Under the pieces are notes generated by a model. It saw only the letters and a program-made list of their open reading frames with translations. It was not told where the DNA came from and searched no databases. 21,906 nt of DNA from NCBI GenBank assembly GCA_943704415.1, contig CALSCO010001146.1:1-21906 (forward strand), read 5' to 3'. Both the position numbers and the translations under genes were made by a program. This document shows, one piece after another, positions 8,301 through 18,627 of this stretch. Each line of letters opens with the position of its first letter. Position 1 is the first letter of the stretch. The DNA comes from Parvularia atlantis. Lineage: Eukaryota > Opisthokonta > Rotosphaerida.

Positions 8301-10105
8301 CTGCGCCACCTTGACCTCGAACGTGGCGCCGTACGCCGCAGAGACACTCGCGCGCACCGTCCGCGCGAGGCGCAGGTCCACGGGCACCTGCACTGGGATG
8401 GTCGACACTTCGCCTGTGTCGACGTCGATGCGCAGCAGGCGGCCGCCGGACCAGATCACGATAAAGTCGTCGGCGCTCGAGAAGGCAAAGTGCGGGTACA
8501 CGCCGTGCGGCGCCGACGTCTCCTGCAGCACGACATCACGTGAGCGGCAGCACAGCGGGTCGCCTGCGTCACCTGCTGATCGGTCGACAGCGCGCCGTAG
8601 AGTACGCGCTCGTCGCCCGTGGCGATATTGCGCAACACAAGCGCGCTCGTGAAGAGCGTGCGGCGGACTGCGCGGGCCGCCGCTGTCAGCGAGCAAGCGG
8701 GCAGCACAGGCAGCGCGACGCGCACCAAACGCGAGCGTGCTGCCGTCGTGCGAGACGACCGGACGCGCCGCACCGCCGACGCCGCCCGTAACGTACTCGG
8801 TGCGGTTCGTGGCCATGCTGACGCGGTAGATGCTGTAGATGCCTGGTGCCGCCACGTTGTCGCGCGCAGACGGTCACGCGCACGACCACGGCGACCGCGC
8901 GGTGGCGCACCCGCGTGCGGGTCCTTGCTGTACTGCCACGAGCTCGGGTTGTCGGCCGTGTTGACGCTGCACGCGCCGCAAACGGTGAAGGGGCGTACTA
9001 CACACCGCACTGCGTAGCGCACGCACCTGTAGTACACGTACGCGTTTGCGCTGTCGTAGTAGGGCTCCTCGGGGCCGATCTGCGCGCTCGACGACGCGCG
9101 TGCCACCAGGCGCCGCCCGACCGTGTCCGGCACGTCACCCACCTGGAACACCCAGATCTCGCCCGCGGGGATCGAGCGCGTGGTCGTGTGCCACTGCGCC
9201 AAGCACCGCGCGTCAGCCTCAGTGCGCACCGCCGCAGCAGCAGCAGCCGCATCTTGCCTTCACGGCAACGATGTTGCTCGCGTCGGCCGACCACTGCGCG
9301 CCGTTGACGAAGCGGTATGGCTCAGCGGTGACCGCGCGGACGGTGCGGCTCGCAAGGTCCATGCGCCAGACGTTGTCGCAGCCGCTCTGGTCGCTGCGCG
9401 TGCGCGTACGCATGCGCGTGCGCGGTTCAGGGCCGTGTGCAGCTGCGCGGTGGCAAGGGAGGCGCGCCTGCGGAAGAGAATCTGCGAGCCGTCGGGTGAG
9501 AAGCGCGGCTGCGTGTCGAACGGGACACCGCCGCGGAGCAGCGTGGCGGTGCCTGTGCGCGCGCGGTGTGAGCGTGAGCCGCGCGGCCCGTCGTGCGCGT
9601 GCCGCCGTCCAGCTCGACGGTGTAGAGGTCGCCCAGGACGTCAAACACGAGCGTGTCGCCGTGGAGGTCGACGTTGGCCCACGTGAACTCGTCCGTGGTG
9701 AACGTGAGCGGGCGCGTGTGGTTGGCCGCGATGTCCCAGGGCTGCGTCTGCAGGCGCAGCGGCAGGAGGTCGACAGCCTCGGTCTGCGTCTGCACGCGTG
9801 CATCAGTGAGCACGTGCACGCAACGGCACGGCCGGGCAGCGAGCGCGCGCACGTCGTCGGACGAGGACGACTGGTCGCGCACGACGACGGTGAACGCGAT
9901 CGCGGTGCCGACAAACGCGACCACGAACAGCATCAGCAGTGCGAGCAACAGGTAGCTGGGGCCGGGTGCATGAGCCACGCGCGCTACACATCGGCCACAC
10001 GCACAGGAACGCGCGCTCGCTCTTCTGCTCGGGCTCGCGCGGCGCCGGCGCATCGGTCGTCGCTGCAGCATCTGACGCGAGAAGTGGTGCCGAAGCGTCT
10101 GCCAT
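5386..10105 (-). CDS. Membrane-anchored TolB-like propeller / amidohydrolase fusion
   Basis: Predicted metal-dependent hydrolase with an N-terminal WD40-like (PD40/TolB) propeller, 1187 residues; substrate unknown. Residues 1-32 are probably cytosolic, about 33-59 form one membrane span (LLLALLMLFVVAFVG) of type II anchor, and about 70-730 hold propeller repeats such as PRFSPDGSQILFRSDQSG, ARPVVSHDGSTLAF and SPALSPDGRQLVHATWND. The amidohydrolase domain (about 740-1150) has HxH at 811/813 (GMIDAHAHW), a likely catalytic Lys906 (AKSYNQ), H949 and H954 (DGHTTIEH), and GAHGQRDGLAFHWE at about 1050-1063. The fusion is common in bacteria as a secreted protein. Exons: 10005-10105, 9853-9955, 9603-9789, 9468-9552, 9258-9393, 9027-9193, 8911-8966, 8726-8842, 8573-8667, 8246-8522, 8102-8193, 7434-8046, 7089-7377, 6769-7025, 6553-6715, 6425-6501, 6267-6366, 6172-6209, 5879-6115, 5606-5823, 5386-5541. 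Three introns (9194-9257, 9394-9467, 9553-9602) use GC donors. Intron 9790-9852 is in frame and could be retained. Confidence 0.92.
5561..5574. repeat. G-rich homopolymer in a propeller/amidohydrolase intron
   Basis: Four Gs, one A, then nine Gs on the + strand, inside intron 5542-5605; the transcript therefore carries a C-rich tract between donor and branch site. Length may be affected by sequencing error. Confidence 0.8.
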
Positions 10106-10208
10106 GCCAGTGGGATGTAGGTGCTTCGGACCATGCGCACCCGCGGATGGCCACGCGCGCACTCACACGCACTCACACGCGCCACGCCACGCCGCAGAGC
10201 GCGCGCCG
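10106..10208. promoter_or_regulatory. 103-bp divergent promoter of amidohydrolase and SEC7/BIG genes
   Basis: Short gap between two opposite start codons. It contains a small direct repeat, CGCACTCACA followed at once by CGCACTCACA (about 10158-10177), then CGCCACGCCACGCC. No TATA box is seen. Both genes presumably initiate within this stretch or inside each other's first exon. Confidence 0.55.
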
Positions 10209-13200
10209 ATGCTGCTCAAAATCCTTCTCGAGAAGGTGCTGGCGGAGCTGCCCGCGCCGGGCGCACCCGGGGCCGCCGCCGGCAAGAGCGCCGAGCTGCG
10301 TGACGCGCTGCAGGCCGCGCTCGAGAAGCTCAAGACGGGCAAGGCGCGTGCGGCGGCGCGCACGGGCGGCGGACGCGCGGCGGGCGCGCTGACCACGGCG
10401 GCCGCACGGCAGGACGGCGTGCTCGCGGACAGCTTTTGGGGCGTGATCAAGGCCGTGCTCGAGACGTCGGGCTCGGCGCGCGTGATCGAGACGACGCTCG
10501 ACTGCGTGACCAAGCTGATCTCCTTCAAGCAGCTGCGGGGCGACACGGTCGACCCCAAGACCAACACGCTGCTCGTGAACGATGTGCGCGGCCCGTCCGT
10601 GCGCCGCGGTTGTGCTCACGCGCGCGCTGCGCTTCGCAGATCGTCGACGTCGTCAGCGGCTGCTTCGTCTCGTCCAAGACCGACGTCGGCGTGCAGCTGC
10701 AGGTCGTCAAGGTGCTGCTCACCGCCGTCGTCTCGCCCACGTTCGAGGTGCACGACGCCGCGCTGCTCAAGGCCGTGCAGACGTGCTTCAACATCTTCCT
10801 CTTCTCAAAGTCGTCCGCCAACCAGGCGCGCGCCGACTGGCCCCGCCCGTCGACGCGCGGCTGACCACTCCGATGCTGCCGCAGGTCGCCGCCAAGGCCA
10901 CGCTGACGCAGATCGCGAACCACGTGTTCCAGCGCCTCGAGGCGCACGCGCCCACGGTCGCGCCCGCCCCCACGTCCGCTGCGTCTGCCACGACCGAGGC
11001 CGAGGCGAGCGGCGCGCATGCGAACAGCACCAACGGCGACGCCAAGGCGCACGCGAGCGACACCACGCCCCCAGCTGCCGTCACGCCCACGCACGACAGC
11101 CAGCCGGGCAAGTGCGTGATGCGCGCTCTTGTGGTGCGCAGCGCACGCTCACGCCGCGCATGCGCGCCAGGTACGGCTTTTGCATCGTCTGCCACAAGAA
11201 GGCCGACCACTTTTGCATGCAGACCAAGGACCCTGTCTGCTCGAAGGAGTGCAAGGCGGTGCGTCATCGCCCGCACGAGCCGGCGCGCACGCTCACGCGG
11301 CGCATGCGACAGCTCAACCTGGAGCGCATCGAGGCGGAGGAGCGCCGGCGCCGCGAAGACGGGGATGTGACGGCGAACGGTGCGTGTGCGCTGCCGTGCG
11401 TCGCACGTGATGCTGACGGCGCACACGCGCGGCGCGCACAGATCCCTTGCCGACAGCCGCGGCGGCGGCGCCCGTGCCGGCAGAGAGCCCGTACGACGCG
11501 TCGTCGCCTGAGTACACCAAGGTCCTGCGCAAGGACGTGTTTCTGCTGTTCCGGCGGCTTTGGTACGCGCGCCATTTGCGGCCGGTCGCGCCCCCCCCCC
11601 CCCCCGGGGGGCTGCGCTTATCGCTTCGTGCGCGGCAGCGCCCTGAGCAAGTCGCCCAACGACTCACCGCAGGTGCTCGAGCAGAATTCGAACGAGGTGC
11701 GCGTGCACGTTTTGGGCGACGGAGCACGACAGCTCACGCGTTCCGCGCAACAGCTGCGCGGCCGCCTGCTCGCACTTGAGCTGCTGCACTCGGTGCTGAC
11801 CAACCCCGGCCCGATCTTCCGCAACAACGACGTCTTTGTGACGCTCGTGCGCAAGGATCTGTGCCTGCCGCTGTCGAAGAACAGCGTGTCGCCGAACCGT
11901 GCGTCCGTGCATACACGCATGCACGCGGCCCTTGCAAACGCGCCGCCGCGCAGCCAACCTGTTCCAGCTGTCGCTCTCGCTGTTCATGCTGATCATGGTG
12001 CACTTCAAGGCGCCGCTCAAGAGCGAGATCCAGGTCCTGTTCAAAGACATCTTTCTGCGCATCCTTGAGACGAGCGCGTCGACCAACTTCCAGAAGTCGA
12101 TCGTGATGCAGGTCTGCCCGCGCACACACACACACACCACACCACCGCACGTGACGATCCGCTCGCTTAGGCGCTGCTCAAGATTTGCTCAAGCCCGCAG
12201 ACGCTCGTGGACCTGTATCTCAACTACGACTGCGACGTCAACGGCGACGACATCTTCGAAGCCACCGTGCGCCAGATCTGCCAAATCGCCGGCGGGCTGC
12301 ACCGGCAGTCGGAGGGGTCGGCGGACGCGGCGGCGCAGGCCGAGGTGGCGCCACAGGCGCGCGTGCGGCACCGCGTGCTGACGGGCCATGCGCAGGTCCG
12401 CAAGATCCGCGTGCGCAGCCTGCAGGCGCTGCTGGCCATCCTTCGCTCGCTGCAGCAGTGGGGCAACCAGCGTGACGAGGCGGCCGTGGCGGCTGACCTG
12501 ACCAGCCCGGCCGCACACCCGGCGCCAAGCGAGGACACGCCTGCTGCGTGCGTTGCACCACCCGTGCGCACAGGGCGTGCACCCACTCACACGCCGTGTC
12601 CGCATGCAGGGACGGCGACGGGACGGCCAAGCCGACTGGTGCGTCGCTGCGCAACACGCTGTGTGTGTGTGTGTGTGTGTGTCACTCACACGTGCTGGTG
12701 CGCGCAGTGCCTCAGGACGCGCCCGAGACGTTCCAGGACATGAAAAACCGCAAGACGGTGTGTGCTCGTCGCACCTGCCTCGCAACGGCTGACGCGTACG
12801 CACGCGCGCCTCGCAGCTGCTCAAAGACGGCATAGTCCAGTTCAACACAGCCAAGCCGAAGAAGGCCGTCAAGTTTCTGCAGCAGGTGCGCTCGCCCCAC
12901 ATGCGACGCGCTCGCGGGCTGACAGCGGGTGGGCAGAACGGCTTTGTGTCGGAGGAGCCGGCCGACGTGGCGCGCTTCCTGCTGACGACGCCGGGCCTGA
13001 GCAAGGCGGCGATCGGCGAGCTGCTGGGCGACGAGGACCCGGTGGGTGCGGAGCCGCGGCGGTGTGCGGTGCTGACGGGGTCGGAGCGCCGCAGCAAATC
13101 ATCAAGATCATGCACGCGTTCATCGACCAGTTTGACTTCAAGAACATGAGCTTCACGCTCGCGTTGCGGCACTTTCTGCAGGTGCGTGCCTGCGCACGGC

Positions 13201-16200
13201 CTCTCACGATTGGAAGCGTGCTGATGCGGTGCGCGCCCAGGCCTTCCGTTTGCCGGGTGAGGCGCAGAAGATCGACCGATTCATGGAGAAGTTTGCCGAC
13301 CGCTACTGCGAGAACAATCCGGACGTGTTTGCCAACGCCGACACGGCCTACACCCTCGCCTTCTCGGTGATCATGCTCAACACGGACCTGCACAGGTGCA
13401 CACCGTGCGCGTAGTGGCGGCGTGCAGCTCTGACAGCGCCTGCGCGCGCGCGCGCGACGGCCTGCAGCAACCAGGTCAAGAACAAGATGACCAAGCAGCA
13501 GTTCTTCAAGAACAACCGCGGCATCAACAACGGCGGCAACCTCGAGGTGCGCCGGCGCTGCGGCGGCGGGCGTCGGCGTGCTCACGCGCTGCCGCACACC
13601 TGCCAGGATGCCTATCTTGACCAGATCTACGACGACATCGCCAAGGACGAGATTGTGATGGAGGAGGAGCAGTCGGCCGAGCTGGCCAAGGCCGCGGCGG
13701 CGGGCGAGAACCTGAGCGCGCGGCAGCTGGTCGAGCTCCGGCGCATGCAGGCCGGGCAGCTGACGCGCAAGCTCCAGCTGCTGCTGCAGGTGCGCCCGCG
13801 CGCTCTGTTGCGACGCGGGACGCTGACATGCAGGTGCGCGCGTGCCGCAGCAACAAACATCGGCCGTCGTGTACCACTCGGGCTCGCACGCCGAGCACGT
13901 CGGCCCCATGTTCCTAATCGCGTGGACGCCGGTCCTCGCCGCGGTCTCGGTCATGTTTGAGGAGAGCTCGGACGGCGACACGGACGTGATTGGGCACTGC
14001 CTCGAGTGCTTTAGGTGGACCGTGCGGCGTGCGCGCTGTGCGCGGTCGGCTGACATGTGCGCCGCAGCATCGCCATCGTGCTCGCGTGCCAGTACGGCGT
14101 CAAGCCGGCGCGCGAGTCGTTCGTGCTGGCCGTGACCAAGTTTGCCGTGCCGCAGCGCATCACCGAGATGAAGGTGCGCCGGGCCGTGCAGCTGCGTGCG
14201 CAGGCGATGACGCGGTCGCGCACAGTCCAAGAACATCGCCGCCATGCACAGCCTGCTTGCGATCGCCTTCCAGTGCCGCAACGGCCTGAACGACTCGTGG
14301 GTGGACGTGCTGCGGTGCATCTCGCTGCTGGTGCGCGCGCTGTGCCGTCGGGTGTCTTCTTGGCGCGACTGACCCGTCGTATGCGCTGCGGCCGACGTAG
14401 GAGAGCCTGCAGCTGATCAACAAGCACGGCGGGCTTGAGGAGCAGCTCAAGGCGTTTGTGCGGGCGCGCGCCCCCGGGCCGAACGACGCCAAGGGGCCGC
14501 AAGCGTGCGTGACGCGCGCGCGACGTGGGCGTGCACCCGTGCTCATGCGCGCGCGCGCGACGTCTCGCAGGGCGGCGCAGCACGACCAGATGGTCGCGCA
14601 GATGATGCAGGAGGCGCAGGACCCGCACGTCAAGCAGTGCGCCAGCTGGATTGGCCGCCGCTGGAGCGCTTACACTGCCGCGCGTGCAGGCACCTGCTGG
14701 CGATCATGCGTGAATTCCAGTCGCAGGCGCTCACCGTGGCGATCGATCGCATCTTCTCGTCGTCGGGTGGGCTGACGGGGCAGGTGCAGCTGTTGGCGCG
14801 CCCGTCGCGCGTTGCTCAAGCGGCGGGGCGGGGTGGCGCGCAGTCGATCGTTCACTTTTTCACGTCGCTGTGCACGGTCTCGCGCGAGGAGGTGTCTGCG
14901 CAGCCATGCCGCCTGTTTTCGCTGCAGAAGGTTCGCGCGTGTGCGCTCGGTCTAGGCCTCGTGCTGACGCGGCGGGACAGGTGATCGAGCTGGCCTACTA
15001 CAACCTTGACCGTATCCGCCTCGAGTGGACGCAGATCTGGGCCGTGATCCAGCCGTACTTCAACGACGTCGGCGTGCACCACGACCGGAGCGTGGCGACC
15101 ATGGCGGTCGACTCGCTTCGCCAGCTGATCATGAAGTTCCTCGAACGCGACGAGCTCGGGCGGTTCAGCACGCAGGGCGAGTTCCTCAAGCCAGTGGAGC
15201 ACATCATGCGCGAGGGCAAGTCGCCGGCGATCAAGGAGTGCGTGCGTGCCTGGCTGCGCGCACTGCGGCTCACCCGGGCGCGCGCGCCGCAGGTACGTGC
15301 TCAAGTCGCTGGAGCAGATGATCCGCGCCCGCGCCGGGCGCCTCAAGTCCGGCTGGCGCTCGATCTTTGTGATCTACGGGCGGTGCGTGTGCGCGCGGCC
15401 GGTGCAACGCAGCTGACACGCGGTTGTCAGCGCGGCCAAGGAGCCCAGCAAGGAGATGGTGACGATGGCGTTCGGGATGATGTCGACCATCTTCACGGAC
15501 CAGTTTGAGCACGCCAAGGCGTGGCTGAACGACTACCTGCTGGCGCTGTCCGAGTTTGCGCTCAACAACGTGAGCGAGGAGATCGCGATGGCGGCCATCC
15601 ACTTGCTGCAGATGGTCGCGGCGCAGGTGGGCGTGCCGCCTGGCGGCCTGTGTCGTCGTAGCCTGACGCGCTCGCGCAGCTACCGACGTCGGGGACAGCG
15701 GAGGCCGACGTGTCGGTGGAGCAGACGGGGGATGACGGGGCAGGCCAGCAAGGTGCGCTGCCGCGACCCGTTTGAGTAGCTCCTGACGAACGGGGGGGGG
15801 GGGGGGGGGGGGGGGGGTTGTGCAGACGCCACGTTGCTCAACAGCGCGTCACTGCCGCTGTCGCCGTCGTCGGTGCGTGCGGCGCTGTGGCTCGGGTGGG
15901 CGCGCGCGTGCCTGAGCGGGCGTGAGTCGGCCGCAGGCGATGCTGGCAAACGCGGCAAGCGTGCTCGGGCAGATGCACCTGGAGGACTTCATGTTCATGT
16001 GGCACCCGATCCTCAACAACCTGTACAGGATAGTCACAAGCAGCTCGTCGCTGCCCGTCCGCAAGAAAGGTGCGCCTGTGCTGCCGCGCGAGACGCCCTG
16101 CGCTGACGCTTGCTGCGACGGCGACGCAGGGCTGGAGACCCTCTCGCTCATCCTGCGCAGCAGCGGCAAGTCGTACAACGCGGATCAGTGGCGCTCAGTC

Positions 16201-17566
16201 ACGCGCACGATCCTGCACCCGATCTTTGAGGACATGAACGACATCGACCTGCGGCGGCAAGAGGTGCGTGGGGCACGGCGCCCGCCCGTTGATGCCGTGC
16301 TGAGCGCGCGCGCAGGTGCCGTCGACGATCTGGATCCAGGCCGTCCGCCTCGAGACAGACCTGTTTTCGACCTTCTTCCCGGCCATGTCGAGCAAGAGCG
16401 TGCTCGAGTCGTACCTGGAGCAGCTGCTGCTGTTCATCACGCAGCGCGTCGAGAACCTGGCCAAGACGGGCGTGATCTGCCTCGCGCAGATGATCACGCG
16501 CACGCTGAGGGTGCTGCTGCGGCGGCGCGCTTGCTGCCTCGGGCTCACGCGCGACGCGCGACGCGCAGCTGTACACGCCGGCCGACTGGAAGATCATGAC
16601 CGACACGCTCGAGCTCGCCTTTGCCCGCACGACGCCGAGCGAGGTGCTCAACGCAGTCAACGCGGCCGAGTTTCAGCGCTCGCTGGCCAAGGCACGCGCG
16701 GGGCCCAGTCACCCGGCCGCGCTGACTCACGTGGGCGACGCAGGTCACGGTGCACCTCGAGCTGATCAAGGCCGTGAAGGAGATCGTGCTCAGCCCCACC
16801 GCCGGCACCGTCGCGGCCATCCCCAAGGAGAGCTGGACGAGTTGGCTGCGGGCGCGTGGCGGTGCAGGCCCGGCGCTGCGATGTCTCACGGTCCGGGCGC
16901 GCAGAGCCTGCACAACTCGTACGTGTTTGCGCGGCGCTTCAACGGCGACTACGACTTGCGGCTGTCGCTGATGAACGCGGGCTACGTCGCGCGCATCCCG
17001 AACCTGAATCAGCAGGAGGTGCGCGCTGTGCTGCGTTAGGTTGCGTTGCCGCCCGCGTTTGGCTGATGCGCGCGCGCGCCCACGCTGCAGACGACCGCGA
17101 TCGCCGCGTACATCATCCTGTCACTGCGGCTGTACCAGCACTACGGCGACGGGGGCGCGTTTGAGGAGGCCGTGGTCTTTGCCGAGTGCAAGGAGTTCCT
17201 GGTGCGTGTTGCTGCGCCGCCGGTGCGGCTTGTGCTGACGGGTTTGCAGAGCACGTTTGTGGCACTCCTGGCTGAGCCGCAGAAGAACGAGCGCGAGCTC
17301 GCGCCGCGCGCGCACATCGTCGTGACGATCTACGAGGAGCTCGTGGCGCTGAACTGGGAGGACGCGGCGTCCAACAGGGTGCGGCGTGTGTTGCGCGGCG
17401 GCCTGCGCCGGTTGACGGGATGGGCGGGCGGCAGACGCGCGGCGTGCGGGCACACATCGGCGAGTTTGCGGGGCTCGCGACGCAGCTGCTGCTGATCGAC
17501 AACCTGGCCGTGCGCAAGGCGCTGCAGGCGTTCTTTGTGCGAGTGAACGCGATCTATGTGATGTAA
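10209..17566 (+). CDS. SEC7: SEC7/BIG-type Arf guanine-nucleotide exchange factor
   Basis: Activates Arf GTPases at the trans-Golgi for vesicle coat assembly (family knowledge). The model has 39 exons and 1708 residues, near the usual 1700-2000. DCB region ~1-230; a Cys cluster C267, C270, C278, C286, C290 ([15 protein letters not shown]); HUS box NYDCD at 493-497; Sec7 domain ~628-810 with [16 protein letters not shown], the FRLPGE loop with catalytic Glu721, and [24 protein letters not shown] regions to the C-terminus. Exons: 10209-10583, 10640-10825, 10885-11111, 11171-11258, 11313-11379, 11442-11562, 11639-11696, 11754-11898, 11954-12111, 12171-12547, 12610-12638, 12708-12757, 12817-12885, 12937-13041, 13095-13181, 13241-13395, 13468-13546, 13607-13789, 13851-14014, 14068-14173, 14226-14330, 14401-14504, 14571-14636, 14690-14783, 14844-14930, 14981-15237, 15293-15382, 15431-15626, 15680-15752, 15826-15872, 15937-16069, 16130-16263, 16316-16510, 16569-16691, 16744-16851, 16905-17018, 17091-17201, 17250-17378, 17435-17566. 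Introns 10826-10884, 16692-16743 and 16852-16904 are GC-AG. Exons 29-30, around the poly-G intron, are poorly conserved and least certain. Confidence 0.95.
11591..11611. repeat. C15-G6 homopolymer junction in a SEC7 intron
   Basis: Fifteen Cs followed at once by six Gs, inside intron 11563-11638 (76 nt, donor GTACGC). The C/G block can form a hairpin in the pre-mRNA. Because the tract is long, its exact length in the assembly is doubtful. Confidence 0.85.
12123..12137. repeat. Short CA microsatellite in a SEC7 intron
   Basis: About 7.5 CA units within intron 12112-12170, which has donor GTCTGC and a TAG acceptor. Confidence 0.8.
12661..12682. repeat. GT microsatellite (11 units) in a SEC7 intron
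   Basis: Eleven GT units within intron 12639-12707, immediately before its CACTCACAC branch-like region. Every unit is a potential cryptic GT donor, but none is followed by CG as real donors here usually are. Confidence 0.85.
15792..15817. repeat. Poly-G run of 26 in a SEC7 intron
   Basis: Twenty-six consecutive Gs within intron 15753-15825, between a CTGAC branch-like site (15783-15787) and the TTGTGCAG acceptor. This is an unusual place for a G tract. It could be a genuine G-quadruplex-forming tract or a base-calling artefact; flanking exons 15680-15752 and 15826-15872 still join in frame. Confidence 0.85.
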
Positions 17567-17862
17567 GTCAATCACGCACCGCCTCGGACTCCGGCGGCGA
17601 ACTTTTTGATTGCCAATGGCAGATGTGAGTACGCCGAGCATGCCGTCACAAACGTACATGCGAGAGCGACTCACATGCGGGATAAGTTGGAATACTACTT
17701 GTCGGAGCTCGGTGCGCAACCTTTGACCCTGAGCCGAGCTCAGCAAGGGCGAGATGCCAGAGTTGCGGCCAAAAGAAGCTACGTACGTACAGTTCTCTCG
17801 ACATGAGTGGCAAGGGAAAAAATAAAAAATGTCATCCCGTCTCGCATCGCACATTTGCCATC
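17567..17862. promoter_or_regulatory. AT-richer spacer between SEC7 and CSN8 (terminator/promoter)
   Basis: 296 bp between the SEC7 stop and the most likely CSN8 start, visibly less GC-rich than anything else in the window. It must hold the SEC7 3' UTR and the CSN8 promoter. An AATAAA (17821-17826) resembles a polyadenylation signal but lies close to the CSN8 start. There is a tandem ACGTACGTAC (17781-17790). The CSN8 frame stays open upstream to a Met at 17803 (MSGKGKNKKCHP), which could be an N-terminal extension. Other short frames (e.g. from 17616, with a good GTGAGT donor at 17625) can be read but match no family I know, so I call no gene here. Confidence 0.5.
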
Positions 17863-18573
17863 ATGGACGCAGAGAGGCAGACGGGACAGCCGCTCGAGCA
17901 CGCGCTGGCGAAGGATGTGCCGGCGCGGGTGATGCTGGCGCACCTGGCCGAGGGCGACCTGTACGTGCGCCCGCTGGGCCACACCTCCCGAGCGCGTGGC
18001 TAACCGCGGAACGCAGCGCCAGCGCCCGGTTCGTCTGGAAGCGCACGCGCGACCCGTCGCCCGAGGCCGCGGCGGCGTGGCGCGTGACGCAGGCGCTCTG
18101 GAACCGGCAGTACGGTGAGGCGCACGCCGCCTTGTGCGCGGGCGCGTGGTCGGCGGCGCTCGTGCCACACGTCGCGGCGCTCGAGACGGCGCTGCGGCAG
18201 CGCACGGCGCGGCTGCTGGCACGGGCGTACGCGGCCATCAGCGTGCACGACGCGGCCGCGCATCTCGGCCTGGACGAGGCGCAGTGCGCGCAGTGTGCGT
18301 GCGCGGATGTGCCGAGCTGTGCGTGCGTGTGCTCAGACGAGCGCCGTGGGACAGACTGCACCGCGACGCTCGGGTGGACGCTCGATGGCGCAGCGACGCT
18401 GCGGCCGCGGCCGATCGGTGCGCCGCTAGCTGTCGGCCGGGCACGGGCGCTGACCAGTTGCTGTGGCCGTGCGCGTGCGTGCGTGCGCAGCGGAGCCGAA
18501 AGACCGCAAGCCGCAGCTGCAGCAGCTCGACCACCTCGCGACCTACGCGCTGCACCTGGACCAGCGCTTGTGA
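17863..18573 (+). CDS. CSN8: COP9 signalosome subunit 8 (PCI domain)
   Basis: Smallest PCI subunit of the COP9 signalosome, which removes NEDD8 from cullins and so tunes cullin-RING ubiquitin ligases, mainly in the nucleus (family knowledge). Exons are 17863-17960, 18017-18294, 18355-18417 and 18491-18573, giving 173 residues (human 209). The order follows human CSN8: GDLASARFVWKR corresponds to NNARYLWKR, then a Trp-rich ALWNRQYGEAH, ALRQRTARLLARAYAAI matching DATRRRAFALVSQAYTSI, VHDAAAHLGLDE matching ADDFAAFVGLPV, LGWTLDG, and a C-terminal helix LDHLATYALHLD matching LTDYVAFLEN. The spacing from LGLDE to LGW equals the human one once intron 18295-18354 is removed, supporting that junction. 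The start could be 17803 instead. The eIF3k and Rpn12 relatives share the PCI fold, but block order and the C-terminus favour CSN8. Confidence 0.85.
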
Positions 18574-18627
18574 TGATGACGGCGGATTGCTTCCCATGCG
18601 ACACGTGCACAAAACGGGCCGGCGACG

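Noticed and set aside
10155-10190. CACTCACACG direct repeats as a defined operator
   Set aside because: Only two copies in CA/CG-rich DNA; they also resemble the CTCAC branch-site motifs found throughout, so no specific regulator is implied.
9046-10392. 448-residue open frame on the + strand opposite the propeller/amidohydrolase gene
   Set aside because: Arg/Ala-rich shadow of GC-rich coding DNA; the minus strand here encodes conserved propeller motifs through many spliced exons.
12661-12682. GT repeat as an exon encoding a Cys-Val repeat peptide
   Set aside because: It sits inside a well-bounded intron (12639-12707) whose removal joins conserved SEC7 sequence in frame.
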